Source: Bacillota bacterium
GTDB lineage: Bacteria > Bacillota > Clostridia > Acetivibrionales > DTU013
Length of the DNA: 64,000 bases
Direction of reading: 5' to 3'
NCBI GenBank assembly: GCA_023439545.1
Contig: JAEXNT010000071.1
Span: 61,346 to 125,345, forward strand
The position numbers were made by a program, and so were the translations under genes. Position 1 is the stretch's first letter; each line of letters starts with the position of its first letter. Below are positions 1 through 9,084 of this stretch, piece after piece. The notes under the pieces are model-generated. The model was not told the DNA's origin, ran no database searches, and saw nothing but the letters and a program-made list of their open reading frames with translations.

Positions 1-1341
1 TGCATGCCTGATGCTCTCGGTCAGATCCTCCTTTTTCATTTTCTCACGGTCTTTTTCCGCTATCTGCTGATAAACTTCATGATCTATGCTTTTCTGGCGC
101 TTCTGCATATTTTCGATATGTGTCTTCACATTACCGATCTGCAGCTTTTTGTCGGACTGTATGTCCATTTTGTCCATAATTGCTGTTTTGAGCAGCTCAA
201 TATGGCGTTCGTTTTCATCGAGAGTTTTCAACAGGTCTTCCATTTGCCTTTCGTATTCTGAAAGCTTCGTGCTATAGTCTCTGAGCTGTTTTTCAAGATA
301 TTTGAGCTTGTCCTGTTTGCCGGCCTCTTCCTTGTCGAAGCCCTGAAGCTTTGCAATGAGCTCTTCCCTTTCTGTATCGAGACGATTTATATTCTGTTCG
401 AGGTTTGCTATCTTCTCGTTGTTGAGCTTGATTTCGGAATTGCAGCGTTCGAGTGCGCCGTCAAGCTCGTAGAACTGCTGCCTGGCGGACTCGAGCTTCT
501 CGTCGAAGGCTTTGAGCAAATCGGTCTTGTCCCTGTTCGAGTTTGTTATCTCTTCGAGCCGTTTATTCTCGGAATCCACCTGGTCCTTAACCGCTTTATA
601 CTGTTCTTCGAGGTCCTTCAGCTTCTCACGGTATTTGTCCATACTGTCGAGATATACGTTAACGTCGAGCTCCTTCAAGTTTTCCCTGAGGTCGAGATAC
701 CTGCGGGCTGTCTCAGACTGTTCCTTTAATGGTACGAGCTGAGTTTCGAGCTCCGTCACTATATCGCTTATTCGCTCCAGATTCTGCCTTGTAAGCTCGA
801 GCTTTTTTTCGGCTTCCTGCTTGCGGACCTTGTATTTCATTATACCGGAGGCTTCTTCGAAGATCTGCCTTCTGTCCTCTGAACGCGTGCTCAGTATCTC
901 ATCCACCCTGCCCTGTCCGATGACGGAATAACCGTCCTTGCCGATACCCGTATCGAGGAGCAGCTCAGTTATATCCTTAAGTCTGCACGAAGCTTTGTTT
1001 ATGAGATATTCGCTTTCTCCCGAACGGAACACTCTGCGTGTCACGGTGACTTCGCCGAATGCGATCGGAAGCGATCCGTCAGAATTGTCCAGGGTCATAG
1101 AAACTTCGGCAAACCCCAGAGGTTTCCTGTGTTCGGTACCCGCGAAAATGACATCCTCCATCTTGCTGCCACGGAGAGTTTTTATACTCTGCTCTCCGAG
1201 CACCCACCGGATCGCGTCTGCGATATTGCTTTTACCGCTGCCGTTAGGTCCGACGACTGCAGTAATGCCTCCGTTGAAATCGAGGTTGATTTTTTCGGCA
1301 AATGATTTAAACCCTTGCATGTCAAGGCGTCTTAAGTACAA
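1..1341 (-). CDS. smc: Chromosome segregation ATPase SMC, N-terminal part (runs off the left edge)
   Basis: SMC is the condensin ATPase that organises and segregates the chromosome. The translation starts at a TTG (complement of 1339-1341) six bases after GGAGGG and reads YLRRLDMQGFKSFAEKI, the classical SMC N-terminus. The Walker A motif GPNGSGKS is at about residues 32-39, and the head ends near residue 160. A long charged coiled coil with heptad-like Leu/Glu/Lys pattern then runs to the edge. Only about 447 residues are present, so the hinge, second coil and C-terminal head lie outside. In related Clostridia smc follows rnc and a radical SAM gene. Here the transporter block at 1.5-12.7 kb separates them, and smc has its own promoter at 1402-1429. 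Confidence 0.95.
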   Translation of the reverse strand, partial: MYLRRLDMQGFKSFAEKINLDFNGGITAVVGPNGSGKSNIADAIRWVLGEQSIKTLRGSKMEDVIFAGTEHRKPLGFAEVSMTLDNSDGSLPIAFGEVTVTRRVFRSGESEYLINKASCRLKDITELLLDTGIGKDGYSVIGQGRVDEILSTRSEDRRQIFEEASGIMKYKVRKQEAEKKLELTRQNLERISDIVTELETQLVPLKEQSETARRYLDLRENLKELDVNVYLDSMDKYREKLKDLEEQYKAVKDQVDSENKRLEEITNSNRDKTDLLKAFDEKLESARQQFYELDGALERCNSEIKLNNEKIANLEQNINRLDTEREELIAKLQGFDKEEAGKQDKLKYLEKQLRDYSTKLSEYERQMEDLLKTLDENERHIELLKTAIMDKMDIQSDKKLQIGNVKTHIENMQKRQKSIDHEVYQQIAEKDREKMKKEDLTESIRHA

Positions 1342-1401
1342 ATGGAACCCTCCGTTGACAATACGGCAGTATTGCCGCCAGTCTAAAATGAATGCATTAC
1401 C

Positions 1402-1429
1402 ATTTTAACATAATTGGAGACAGTTTCAA
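1402..1429 (-). promoter_or_regulatory. Candidate smc promoter
   Basis: Read on the minus strand, TTGAAA (1424-1429) is followed after 16 bases by TAAAAT (1402-1407), about 60 bases before the smc TTG start. A small hairpin CGGCA-GTAT-TGCCG lies in the leader at 1364-1377, and an alternative CAATAC/GTATTG pairing overlaps it. A private promoter fits smc being cut off from its usual upstream operon. Confidence 0.55.
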
Positions 1430-1476
1430 CTGAATTTCCTGATTAGTAACTTACCAGCAATGCTTCGAATATATCG

Positions 1477-1508
1477 AAAAAGCTTATGCTGCTGTCTCAA
1501 CATAAGCT
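1477..1508 (-). terminator. Rho-independent terminator after the UroD-like gene
   Basis: AGCTTATG and CATAAGCT (1481-1508) form an 8-bp stem with a 12-base loop. On the minus strand a short T run (1477-1480) follows. It lies 45 bases past the stop codon of the UroD-like gene and closes the transporter/two-component block before the smc promoter. Confidence 0.65.
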
Positions 1509-1552
1509 CTGCTACAAAACATATAAGGATGTGATGCCATATCGAAATAACC

Positions 1553-2524
1553 CTAATAATCCCTCATTCTTTTCCAGACATCCAACACAAGCCTGTACCT
1601 GTCAGGATTCATACCTTTAAAAGGACAATTGCTGGTAGAATATATATATCCACCTCCGGGCTTTCCGTGAGTAAGGCAGTATTCAGCGCTTTCAAGAATC
1701 TCCTCTTCTGTTCCGGTCTGCAGCGCGGCACAGTGAACATTTCCGCATAAGCAAACCTTATCCCCCACAAGTTGTTTTACTTCTTTGATATCTACTCCTG
1801 CCATAGGATCTATGGAGTGCAGGGCGTGGGGTCTACATTCCACCAGCTGATTCAGTATCGGCATAAGATTACCATCAGTATGCTTGATAACATATAGGCC
1901 TTCTTTTTTTGCAGCGGTAATAATTTTATATAAGTAGGGCTGAATATATTCTTCAAACATGGCTGGAGAAAGGAACGGGCCCGAGTTATAGCAGTAATCG
2001 GAACATAATAGCAAGCATTCCACTCCGCTCTCCCTAAGCCTTTTATTTCTCTCTATCGCCCTATCTGCCATTTTCTCTGCCTTTTCCTTCACTCCTTCAG
2101 AATCATCGGCGATGGCATATGAAAAGGCATACATATCATTACCGTCAGGTATTGCGAAGGTTCCATCGCCTTCAAAGCCTATCATGGCCTTATCGCCCAA
2201 AAGCTCCCGAAGGTATTTATGAAGCAATCTGGTTTCAAGCGGCAAGGAACCGTCCTCCGTCAAACGCTTCCGGTAGGAGCCATATCCCGGGATAATGGAA
2301 TACTCCAGACAGCTGTATACATGAACCATGTATTCCGCCATCTCGAATATTTTGGATTCCTTTTCCTTTAAGCTTAATTTTCCTAAATTCTCAGGTTTCA
2401 ACTCCTCAGAAATGAATTTCCTTCCGAACATCTCCTCTTCAAGCTGGAATTCAAGTTCAAAAGTCGGTACCTTATCCGGTATTTTTAAATTCAATGCTGC
2501 TACTGCTCTTTCTTTTGGTGTCAT
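1553..2524 (-). CDS. Uroporphyrinogen decarboxylase (UroD)/methyltransferase family protein
   Basis: A 323-residue protein of the UroD superfamily, which includes haem-pathway UroD and the MtaA/CmuA-type corrinoid methyltransferases. Family features seen are the N-terminal TPKERAVAALN, the central MFEEYIQPYLYKIITAAKKEG, IKHTDGN, the LCGNVHC strand-turn, and a glycine-rich C-terminus ending in a GMNPDRY-type motif. No haem-synthesis genes are nearby, so a role in haem formation is unlikely. Family knowledge suggests methyl transfer to or from a corrinoid or small thiol, but no corrinoid protein is encoded here and the substrate is unknown. The ATG follows a GGGAGAA site. The gene has its own promoter carrying the 45-bp block shared with the binding protein and hydrolase genes, so it probably belongs to the regulon of the upstream response regulator. 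Confidence 0.8.
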   Translation of the reverse strand: MTPKERAVAALNLKIPDKVPTFELEFQLEEEMFGRKFISEELKPENLGKLSLKEKESKIFEMAEYMVHVYSCLEYSIIPGYGSYRKRLTEDGSLPLETRLLHKYLRELLGDKAMIGFEGDGTFAIPDGNDMYAFSYAIADDSEGVKEKAEKMADRAIERNKRLRESGVECLLLCSDYCYNSGPFLSPAMFEEYIQPYLYKIITAAKKEGLYVIKHTDGNLMPILNQLVECRPHALHSIDPMAGVDIKEVKQLVGDKVCLCGNVHCAALQTGTEEEILESAEYCLTHGKPGGGYIYSTSNCPFKGMNPDRYRLVLDVWKRMRDY

Positions 2525-2613
2525 ATTATAATCTTCTCCCTGATTTTTTGAAACATAATAATAGATAGAAACCCTGAACCGGCCGGTATTTAGTAGCTCT
2601 TGTTTATGAACTT

Positions 2614-2680
2614 ATTCTAACGATATTGGTGCGGTAAAACAATCCGACAAAAGTGTACAAATATCACAAAAAATGAACCA
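2614..2680 (-). promoter_or_regulatory. Promoter and shared 45-bp operator, copy A (UroD-like gene)
   Basis: On the minus strand, TTGTTT (2637-2642), 17 bases, then TAGAAT (2614-2619) form a promoter about 90 bases before the UroD-like start. The 45 bp ending at the -35 (2636-2680) align without gaps with blocks at 11462-11506 and 12726-12770. All three start with GTTCATTT and end with the invariant core TTGTCGGATTGTTT. Placement directly upstream of and overlapping the -35 is typical of an AraC-family activator site. Confidence 0.75.
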
Positions 2681-2701
2681 TTTTTAGTGTGGTTCGAATT
2701 T

Positions 2702-3508
2702 TTATTGGTTTTTAAGAATAATATAATCCCTTGCTTTTATGAATTCTGTAGGAGATGCATGTATGTATTTCTTGAATACACTGCAAAAGTGCTTATAATC
2801 ACCGAACCCTGTCATATCTGAAACTTCGGAAACTCTGTATTTCACAGTATTTAATAACTCTACAGCTTTTTGAATCCTGTATTTATTCAGGATATCCAGG
2901 AAAGTCTGTGATGTTGCTTCCTTGAATTTTCTACTTAAGTAACTTGGACTTACACCCAAATCACTACTAATTGATTCTATGCTGATTTTTTGATGATAGC
3001 TTAGCTTTATTTGCTTTATTGCTTCACTTACATAATAATTCAGCTTATTATTCGAAAAAACATAGACATCAATATCTACAAGACTTATACTTTCCCCCGG
3101 CTTCGCTTTTTCCACCAGATCGCCGTATACTTTTTGCTGATTGACATAACGTTTAACATTTTCAATAATGTTTTTTAGCTTTTCTTCATCAATAGGCTTT
3201 AATAAATACTCAAATACTTTTAAGGAAATTGCCTGCTTCGCATACTCGAATTCCGAATAACTGGTGAGGATTACGCTATGGAACTGATGAAACTTGGATG
3301 CCTTCTCCAACATTTCCAAACCGTCCATGACAGGCATTTTTATGTCTGTAATTACCAGATCCGGCTTATGCTCCCGAATCAATTCAAGTCCTTCCAAACC
3401 GTCAGAGGCGTCTCCGGCAATCACGCACTCCATAGATAACCAATCAAAAGTATAGATCAATCCTTTTCTAATAATATCTTCGTCCTCAACGATAACTACT
3501 TTCAGCAT
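2702..3508 (-). CDS. Response regulator with AraC-type DNA-binding domain (YesN-like)
   Basis: Transcription factor of a two-component system. The receiver domain (residues 1-120) has the acidic pair in VIVEDED, the phospho-acceptor Asp55 in VITDIKMP, the conserved T/S in LTSYSEFEYA, and Lys in EYLLKP. A C-terminal AraC/XylS double helix-turn-helix (about 165-262) contains ISIESISSDLGVSPSYLSRKFK and a second recognition region near VSEVSDMTGFGDYKHF. The ATG at 3508 is chosen because the upstream in-frame GTG lies inside the GAGGTG ribosome site. It overlaps the kinase stop by 23 bases, so the two are co-translated. The obvious targets are the three promoters sharing the 45-bp block. Confidence 0.92.
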   Translation of the reverse strand: MLKVVIVEDEDIIRKGLIYTFDWLSMECVIAGDASDGLEGLELIREHKPDLVITDIKMPVMDGLEMLEKASKFHQFHSVILTSYSEFEYAKQAISLKVFEYLLKPIDEEKLKNIIENVKRYVNQQKVYGDLVEKAKPGESISLVDIDVYVFSNNKLNYYVSEAIKQIKLSYHQKISIESISSDLGVSPSYLSRKFKEATSQTFLDILNKYRIQKAVELLNTVKYRVSEVSDMTGFGDYKHFCSVFKKYIHASPTEFIKARDYIILKNQ

Positions 3509-5210
3509 GCTCTTCACCTCTGCTCGATGGTAGCATAATTTTTACTACAGTGCCACTATTCAATTCACTCATTATGTTAATCCCATATTTCTCGCCATAC
3601 ATTAACTGTATTCTTCTATGGACATTGAACAACCCAATATGTGATGAACTGTTCTTGTTTTGGATCAATACGGAATTAATCTCTGAAAGTATCTCCGGTT
3701 TCATACCAACACCGTCATCATATATGACAATAACCAAGCCATCCTCTGCATAATTTGCCTTAACCCTTATTGTTAGTGAACTCCTGTTTTCAAAACCGTA
3801 CTTGATAGAATTCTCAATAATGGGTTGAACAATCAGTTTTGGCACAATACAGTCATATGTATCTTCGGCAATGTTTATTGAGTAATGGAATTTCTTCCCG
3901 TATCGGTATTTCTGGATAAGCAAATAGTTTTTTGTATATTCGATATCCTCTTTTAAAGTTACATTAACAATAGAATTATTTATACTATAACGCAGCAAAT
4001 TTGACAAACTTACAATAATTTTACCAACGGAATCAGGCTCGATCTTAACCATATACCTTATAATTTCAAGGGTATTGAACAAGAAGTGGGGATTGAATTG
4101 GGATTCCAGCTGCTTGATTTCAGACAACACACTTTGCTTGGCTTTTTCCTTGTTCACATCAATAAGGTTTTTAATATCCTCCAACATTTTGTTATATGCG
4201 GATGCAATGACTTCAAATTCGTCGTTGGAACTGATATTCAGCAGCTTATCGAGCTTACCGTTTTGGACATTCTCTATTGCTTCAATAATGTTGTCTATGA
4301 CCCTGGTTTTACTGCTGGCGATTTTTTTTGCAGATATGAAGGTCAATAAAGTGAGTATGAAAAAGAGACCAACAAGAATACCGCCGGTCATAACTGAGAC
4401 CTTCACCAAATCTCCAATTGAAGAAATGGCATAAATGTCAATACAATTATTCAGAATTTCCGTCCTGCTGATATAATACCGATCATTGGCTGATTTAACT
4501 ATTCCGGCTTTATCTCTGAAAATCAAGTCGATTTTTCCGAACTGGTTGATCAGGAGATCATTGGTTCCTGATATTACATTGCCGAATTGATCAGTAACAA
4601 CTATATTGGTTGAAAAATTCTCACTGATTAAGATTCTCAAATCCTTTTCTTCCAGATCGAAGGTAACATATCCAATGATTTTACCCTCTCTAAAAATTGC
4701 TTTCCCGATAGACAATGACTTTTTCCCTGTAAGCTCCGATACTTGTTTTTCAATCACAACGCGTTCCGGTGTTTCATGCATCCTGCAGCTGATCCCCCAT
4801 TTAAATGCATTTTCCTTCAGTGCATACTCAGGGAGCAGATTTGAACTGGAAATAACCGGGTTCATATCCTCATCGAAAACATTGAATATTCCTTTGATTT
4901 CCATGCTGTTAATAAACGCATACATCTTTTCATAAATACCAATATCATTCCGATTGGAAAGGATGCTTTCATCCACTTCCGCCGTAGCTGCCGTTTCCTT
5001 TGCTTGCTCCGAATATGCATTAACGACGTATTCCATCTTTCGAGATATTGCCCGGTTAATAGAAGTATTCCCGGTTTCGACAGTCCTGTATAAGATATAA
5101 AAGGCTATAAAGTATCCCAAAAATGTAATAATGATTATTGGTATCAGGGCATAAATTACAAAGGTCTGCCGAATATCATCCTTGAAACGTTTGGTAGTTT
5201 GATTCTTCAT
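3486..5210 (-). CDS. Sensor histidine kinase, YesM/LytS type
   Basis: Membrane sensor kinase partnering the downstream AraC-type regulator. TM1 spans about residues 16-40 and TM2 about 270-293. The roughly 225 residues between them form an extracytoplasmic Cache-like sensor, and a HAMP linker follows. The phosphotransfer domain has the His_kinase (PF06580-type) signature FNPHFLFNTL with the histidine near residue 374. The ATP-binding domain shows IIENSIKYGF, VIYDDGVGM and a GLFNVHRR-type G box. It is translated from an ATG behind AGGAGAAA, 28 bases after the chemoreceptor gene. Such kinases typically sit beside binding-protein ABC importers and sense the same ligand. The ligand is not identifiable here. 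Confidence 0.92.
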   Translation of the reverse strand: MKNQTTKRFKDDIRQTFVIYALIPIIIITFLGYFIAFYILYRTVETGNTSINRAISRKMEYVVNAYSEQAKETAATAEVDESILSNRNDIGIYEKMYAFINSMEIKGIFNVFDEDMNPVISSSNLLPEYALKENAFKWGISCRMHETPERVVIEKQVSELTGKKSLSIGKAIFREGKIIGYVTFDLEEKDLRILISENFSTNIVVTDQFGNVISGTNDLLINQFGKIDLIFRDKAGIVKSANDRYYISRTEILNNCIDIYAISSIGDLVKVSVMTGGILVGLFFILTLLTFISAKKIASSKTRVIDNIIEAIENVQNGKLDKLLNISSNDEFEVIASAYNKMLEDIKNLIDVNKEKAKQSVLSEIKQLESQFNPHFLFNTLEIIRYMVKIEPDSVGKIIVSLSNLLRYSINNSIVNVTLKEDIEYTKNYLLIQKYRYGKKFHYSINIAEDTYDCIVPKLIVQPIIENSIKYGFENRSSLTIRVKANYAEDGLVIVIYDDGVGMKPEILSEINSVLIQNKNSSSHIGLFNVHRRIQLMYGEKYGINIMSELNSGTVVKIMLPSSRGEEHAESSYR

Positions 5211-5238
5211 TTTCTCCTCTTTTGAACAATCAATTTAG

Positions 5239-7377
5239 TCAAAGTTTGAATTTTGAGACGGATTCTTTCAGCTGTATTGCTTTCCTTTCAAGATTATCGG
5301 ATTTTCTGTGCAGTTCATGCATTTCTTCAAACTGTTTTTCCGATGATGCTGTAACTTCCTCCGTCATTGCAGCCGTTTGCTGAGATACCGCTGATATATT
5401 TTGGATGGATTGGAGTACTGAATCCTTACATTCCTCCATTTCAAAAACACCTTCCATAATGTCATGTACTTTTATAACCAGTTCGTTCATAGAAGTTGAG
5501 ATGCTTTCAAAAGATCCCATAGTCCGCGCTAAAGCTTCATTCTGAGACTCAATGAGACTTTCTGAGGACATGGCTTTGCTGACTGTATCCTTTGCCTGCT
5601 TTTGAATCTCTTCCACTATAGCGGAAATTTCTCCGGTGGCACTCATTGACTGATCCGCGAGCTTTTTTATTTCATCGGCCACAACTGTGAATCCCTTGCC
5701 GGCTTGCCCTGACCGTGCTGCTTCTATAGCTGCATTCAATGCAAGAAGGTTTGTCTGGGTTGCAATACTGTTTATGACCTTGACTATGCTCCCAATTACT
5801 TGTGACCGTTTATCCAAAGCATGAATATCCTGCAGCAAATCCTTTATGATCTCATTTGTTTGCTGTGCTTTTATATTTAATTCATTAGCCAGTTGGAAGC
5901 CATTTTGTGTAAGCTTCATAGTATTGTCCGAAACAGCTTGTATCAAACCGGCACTTTTGCTGACCTTGTTGATTTTCTTAGAAAGCTCATTGGTTTTTCC
6001 AACTGCTTTTTCTGAATCCCCGGCTTGTTCTGTTGCTCCCTTTGCAATTTCCTCAACAGAATTCCCAATATTCTCTGATATGTCAACGACCTCACAAATA
6101 AATCCATTGACAGACTGAATATCTTTTGAAACCATAGCCGCTGTTTCAGCAGTGTCTTCAATTAGAAGTCTCATACTATCCATCATAGCTCTCACATGCC
6201 GGGTCAATACTCCAAGTTCGTCATGACGATTCGATTCCGGCTTTTGAGTCAAATCCCCTGAAGCAGCTTTTTCAACCGCACGGACAAGCTGGTATATTGT
6301 GCGGCTCATTCCACCTGAAATGGCAAAAGCAACTGCCAGTGAACAAAATACTGCAATGGAGGTTACAATGAGAGTTATGGTTAAAATTCTATTTGCAGCC
6401 TCCAGGAGTATGGAAAGCTGAATAAGGCTAACTAATATAAAATCGGTACCTTCAGGCTTGGAGTATACCATAAGATATTTTTTGCCGTTATAGCTTACAC
6501 TTTGAGCGGCATTTGGCTTGTCTCCATTTCTTATAACTGCATATAACTCATCTGATGAAAATTCATAGCCATCCGTTGCTTGAGAGCCTTCTTGGACGCT
6601 TACTGTGCTGCTCAAGTCAAATCCCTCAGAGCTGATAAAATGAGCTTCACTCCCCTGTCCCATCCGAATACCGTTAACAACGGACTCCACCGCATGTGGA
6701 TTTAGTTCTATAATCAAAACCCCTACAACATCACCCTTGCTATTCTCCTTCAATGCATACACACATGAAAGACCGACCTTCGTACTGTCTTTTGACTTGT
6801 CGAACATCTTTATCAATTCGTCCGGATCACCTATCCACACAGGTTTTCTATCAACCTTCAGCGCCTCGGCATATAGCTTCATGTCCTTTATATCGTTGAT
6901 ATTTTTTACCTTATAAGCCTTATCAGTGAAAATAGAGTCATTCAATCCTATAACCGCGATAGAACGTATCAACTGGGCATTGGCCAAAACAATGGAGTCA
7001 AGAAAATCCGACGTGTTCATAGCAAGCTTTCTTTTATCACTTTCGTCCAATGTCCCACGGGGATTGATATACAGCTTTTGTACACCTTCACTTATAATCA
7101 CCTGTGATGTAATCGCTTCTACAGTGCCAGTCAGGAGTTTCAGATAGTCCCCCTGGCTTTTCATCATTTGAAGAGAGTTTTGCTCCGCTGAGGATTTTAA
7201 TTCATCCGAAGCCAGTTTATAGGATACCAGCCCCAGGATAATTAAGAAGGCAACAGAGACAAAAAAAGCAAACAACAATTTAATTTTAATACTTTTTCTA
7301 AGAAAAAGCATCATCTGCCTGAGAAATTGTCCTATAGTCATATCTTGTGACAATAGCGGTTTTGATTGAATTTTCAC
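5239..7377 (-). CDS. Methyl-accepting chemotaxis protein with Cache-type sensor
   Basis: A 712-residue chemoreceptor. After a cytoplasmic start, TM1 is at about 33-54, followed by a 275-residue extracytoplasmic region of dCache type, TM2 at about 330-352, a HAMP domain, and the coiled signalling domain with the conserved hairpin tip (ATQTNLLALNAAIEAARSG, then AGKGFTVVADEIKKLAD near residue 560). Translation starts at GTG behind GGAGGG. The gene lies between the ABC permease and the sensor kinase, so the same compound is probably imported, tasted by chemotaxis and used to induce the genes. That ligand sharing is inference from gene order. Confidence 0.92.
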   Translation of the reverse strand: MKIQSKPLLSQDMTIGQFLRQMMLFLRKSIKIKLLFAFFVSVAFLIILGLVSYKLASDELKSSAEQNSLQMMKSQGDYLKLLTGTVEAITSQVIISEGVQKLYINPRGTLDESDKRKLAMNTSDFLDSIVLANAQLIRSIAVIGLNDSIFTDKAYKVKNINDIKDMKLYAEALKVDRKPVWIGDPDELIKMFDKSKDSTKVGLSCVYALKENSKGDVVGVLIIELNPHAVESVVNGIRMGQGSEAHFISSEGFDLSSTVSVQEGSQATDGYEFSSDELYAVIRNGDKPNAAQSVSYNGKKYLMVYSKPEGTDFILVSLIQLSILLEAANRILTITLIVTSIAVFCSLAVAFAISGGMSRTIYQLVRAVEKAASGDLTQKPESNRHDELGVLTRHVRAMMDSMRLLIEDTAETAAMVSKDIQSVNGFICEVVDISENIGNSVEEIAKGATEQAGDSEKAVGKTNELSKKINKVSKSAGLIQAVSDNTMKLTQNGFQLANELNIKAQQTNEIIKDLLQDIHALDKRSQVIGSIVKVINSIATQTNLLALNAAIEAARSGQAGKGFTVVADEIKKLADQSMSATGEISAIVEEIQKQAKDTVSKAMSSESLIESQNEALARTMGSFESISTSMNELVIKVHDIMEGVFEMEECKDSVLQSIQNISAVSQQTAAMTEEVTASSEKQFEEMHELHRKSDNLERKAIQLKESVSKFKL

Positions 7378-7428
7378 TTAAAACCCTCCTCTCAGTGCTT
7401 AAGCCGGCTTTAATAATTAAGCAGCTAA

Positions 7429-9084
7429 TTATACATTAACTGCTTTGCTTCCTGTAACCTTAAAGAAAATCAATAACGATATAATTGTTGTCACTGTCAA
7501 AATGCTCGATAGTGCAGCCGCCGTACCATAATTTGCACGGATAACCTCCGTATAGATAGCGATGGACATAGTTCTCGTTTTACCGGTGTAAAGAATTACA
7601 GATGCACTAAGTTCGTTTATAACTGTGATCCAGCTAAGAATGGCTCCTGCCATAACCCCGGGAAGCATCATAACTGCTGTAACCTTGAAAAAGGTTTTGA
7701 CCGGTGAACACCCAAGGCTAATGGAAGCCTCTTCCATACTAGGGCTGATCTGATATAGGATAGCTGCACTTGAACGCAATGTATATGGCAATCTGCGTAT
7801 TACGAATGCAACAATCATAATCATAATAGTCCCGCTCAACAGTAGCGGCTTATTATTGAACGCTGACAGCAGGGTGATGCCAAGCACTGATCCCGGTATG
7901 ATATACGGGAACATTGTGATGGCATCAATGGATGCGGTTACTGCGTTTCTTTTTCTTGTGGCGATGTACGCAATGAACATCCCAAGCAGAACAATTATGG
8001 CAATTGCTATAAGTCCAAACAGGTAAGTATTTAAAATCGCGTTTCCCATTCTATCAAACACTGCTTTGTAACTTCCCAAGGAAAATCCGCTGTCAAACAT
8101 GGATCCTTTTGTCTTCAGGAATGAGGTGTAGAAAACTGTCAACTGTGGAATTATGGACATAAATATAATAATATAGATAGCCGCATGAGCCAGTAGACTT
8201 TTAATCCCAGTTATATCTTTTGCCACCATAGGTCTCAAGGAACTCATTGTAAACGATTTTTTATTAACTATGTATTTTTGCCCCAAAAACAGTACCGCTG
8301 TTATCAATACCATTATAGCTGCCATTGATGCTGCAAAATTGGCCTGTCCTCCCACCTCACTGATGAATTCAGAATAAATCATGACAGGCATTACATTAAA
8401 ACCCTCCCCAATCAGCATAGGGGTACCGAAGTCCGCCAGGGCATTCATAAATACCAGAAGTGAACCGGCCAGCAGCGTAGGCAGTATCAAAGGAAGCACT
8501 ATGGTAAATACTTTTTTAACAGAGCTGCATCCCAGGCTTTCAGCTGCTTCGCTCAGAGATACATCAATCTTTGCCAGAGCTCCTGAAACATAGAGATAAA
8601 TAAATGGATACAGTTTCAATGTCAGCACCAGAAGAATACCGGAAAAACCATAAATGTTGGGCAGATGAATCCCCAGGCTGTTTTCAAAAAATTTCGTTAT
8701 GACACCGCTTCTTCCGCATAGAAGTACCCAGGAATATGCTCCTATAAATGGTGGTGAGAGCATGGAAATAATAACTAAAATCTCAGCAATACCTTTCCCT
8801 TTAATCTTGAAGGCTGCCATCAAATATGCCATTGGAGCACCGATCATCACAGCCAGAATCGTTACGCAGACAGTAATCATAAAGCTATTGATCAAACCCT
8901 GATAATAATATTTCTTTCCAAAGAATTTTGAAAAGTTATTTAATGTTAATACTCCTGTAGCAGAATCCTTAAAGCCGCTTAGGAATAGAGAAAACAACGG
9001 ATATACAAGAAATAAAGCAAAAACAAGCGCTATAACGATGGTAATAATTGTCCAAAAATCCGGTTTGAATTTTTTTTTAGTCAT
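7429..9084 (-). CDS. ABC transporter permease, fused double-permease type (FbpB/ThiP-like)
   Basis: Inner-membrane channel subunit of a binding-protein-dependent importer. The 551 residues form two tandem permease halves of about six helices each. Each half has the EAA loop that contacts the ATPase: EAAESLGCSSVKKVF near 185 and EEASISLGCSPVKTFF near 458. This fused architecture is typical of ferric iron, thiamine, phosphoglycerate and 2-aminoethylphosphonate importers. The start codon overlaps the ATPase stop by 8 bases. Substrate unknown. Confidence 0.9.
   Translation of the reverse strand: MTKKKFKPDFWTIITIVIALVFALFLVYPLFSLFLSGFKDSATGVLTLNNFSKFFGKKYYYQGLINSFMITVCVTILAVMIGAPMAYLMAAFKIKGKGIAEILVIISMLSPPFIGAYSWVLLCGRSGVITKFFENSLGIHLPNIYGFSGILLVLTLKLYPFIYLYVSGALAKIDVSLSEAAESLGCSSVKKVFTIVLPLILPTLLAGSLLVFMNALADFGTPMLIGEGFNVMPVMIYSEFISEVGGQANFAASMAAIMVLITAVLFLGQKYIVNKKSFTMSSLRPMVAKDITGIKSLLAHAAIYIIIFMSIIPQLTVFYTSFLKTKGSMFDSGFSLGSYKAVFDRMGNAILNTYLFGLIAIAIIVLLGMFIAYIATRKRNAVTASIDAITMFPYIIPGSVLGITLLSAFNNKPLLLSGTIMIMIVAFVIRRLPYTLRSSAAILYQISPSMEEASISLGCSPVKTFFKVTAVMMLPGVMAGAILSWITVINELSASVILYTGKTRTMSIAIYTEVIRANYGTAAALSSILTVTTIISLLIFFKVTGSKAVNV

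Noticed and set aside
7390..7430. Terminator between permease and chemoreceptor genes
   Set aside because: GCTTAA/TTAAGC arms are short and AT-rich with no T run; the genes are probably co-transcribed.
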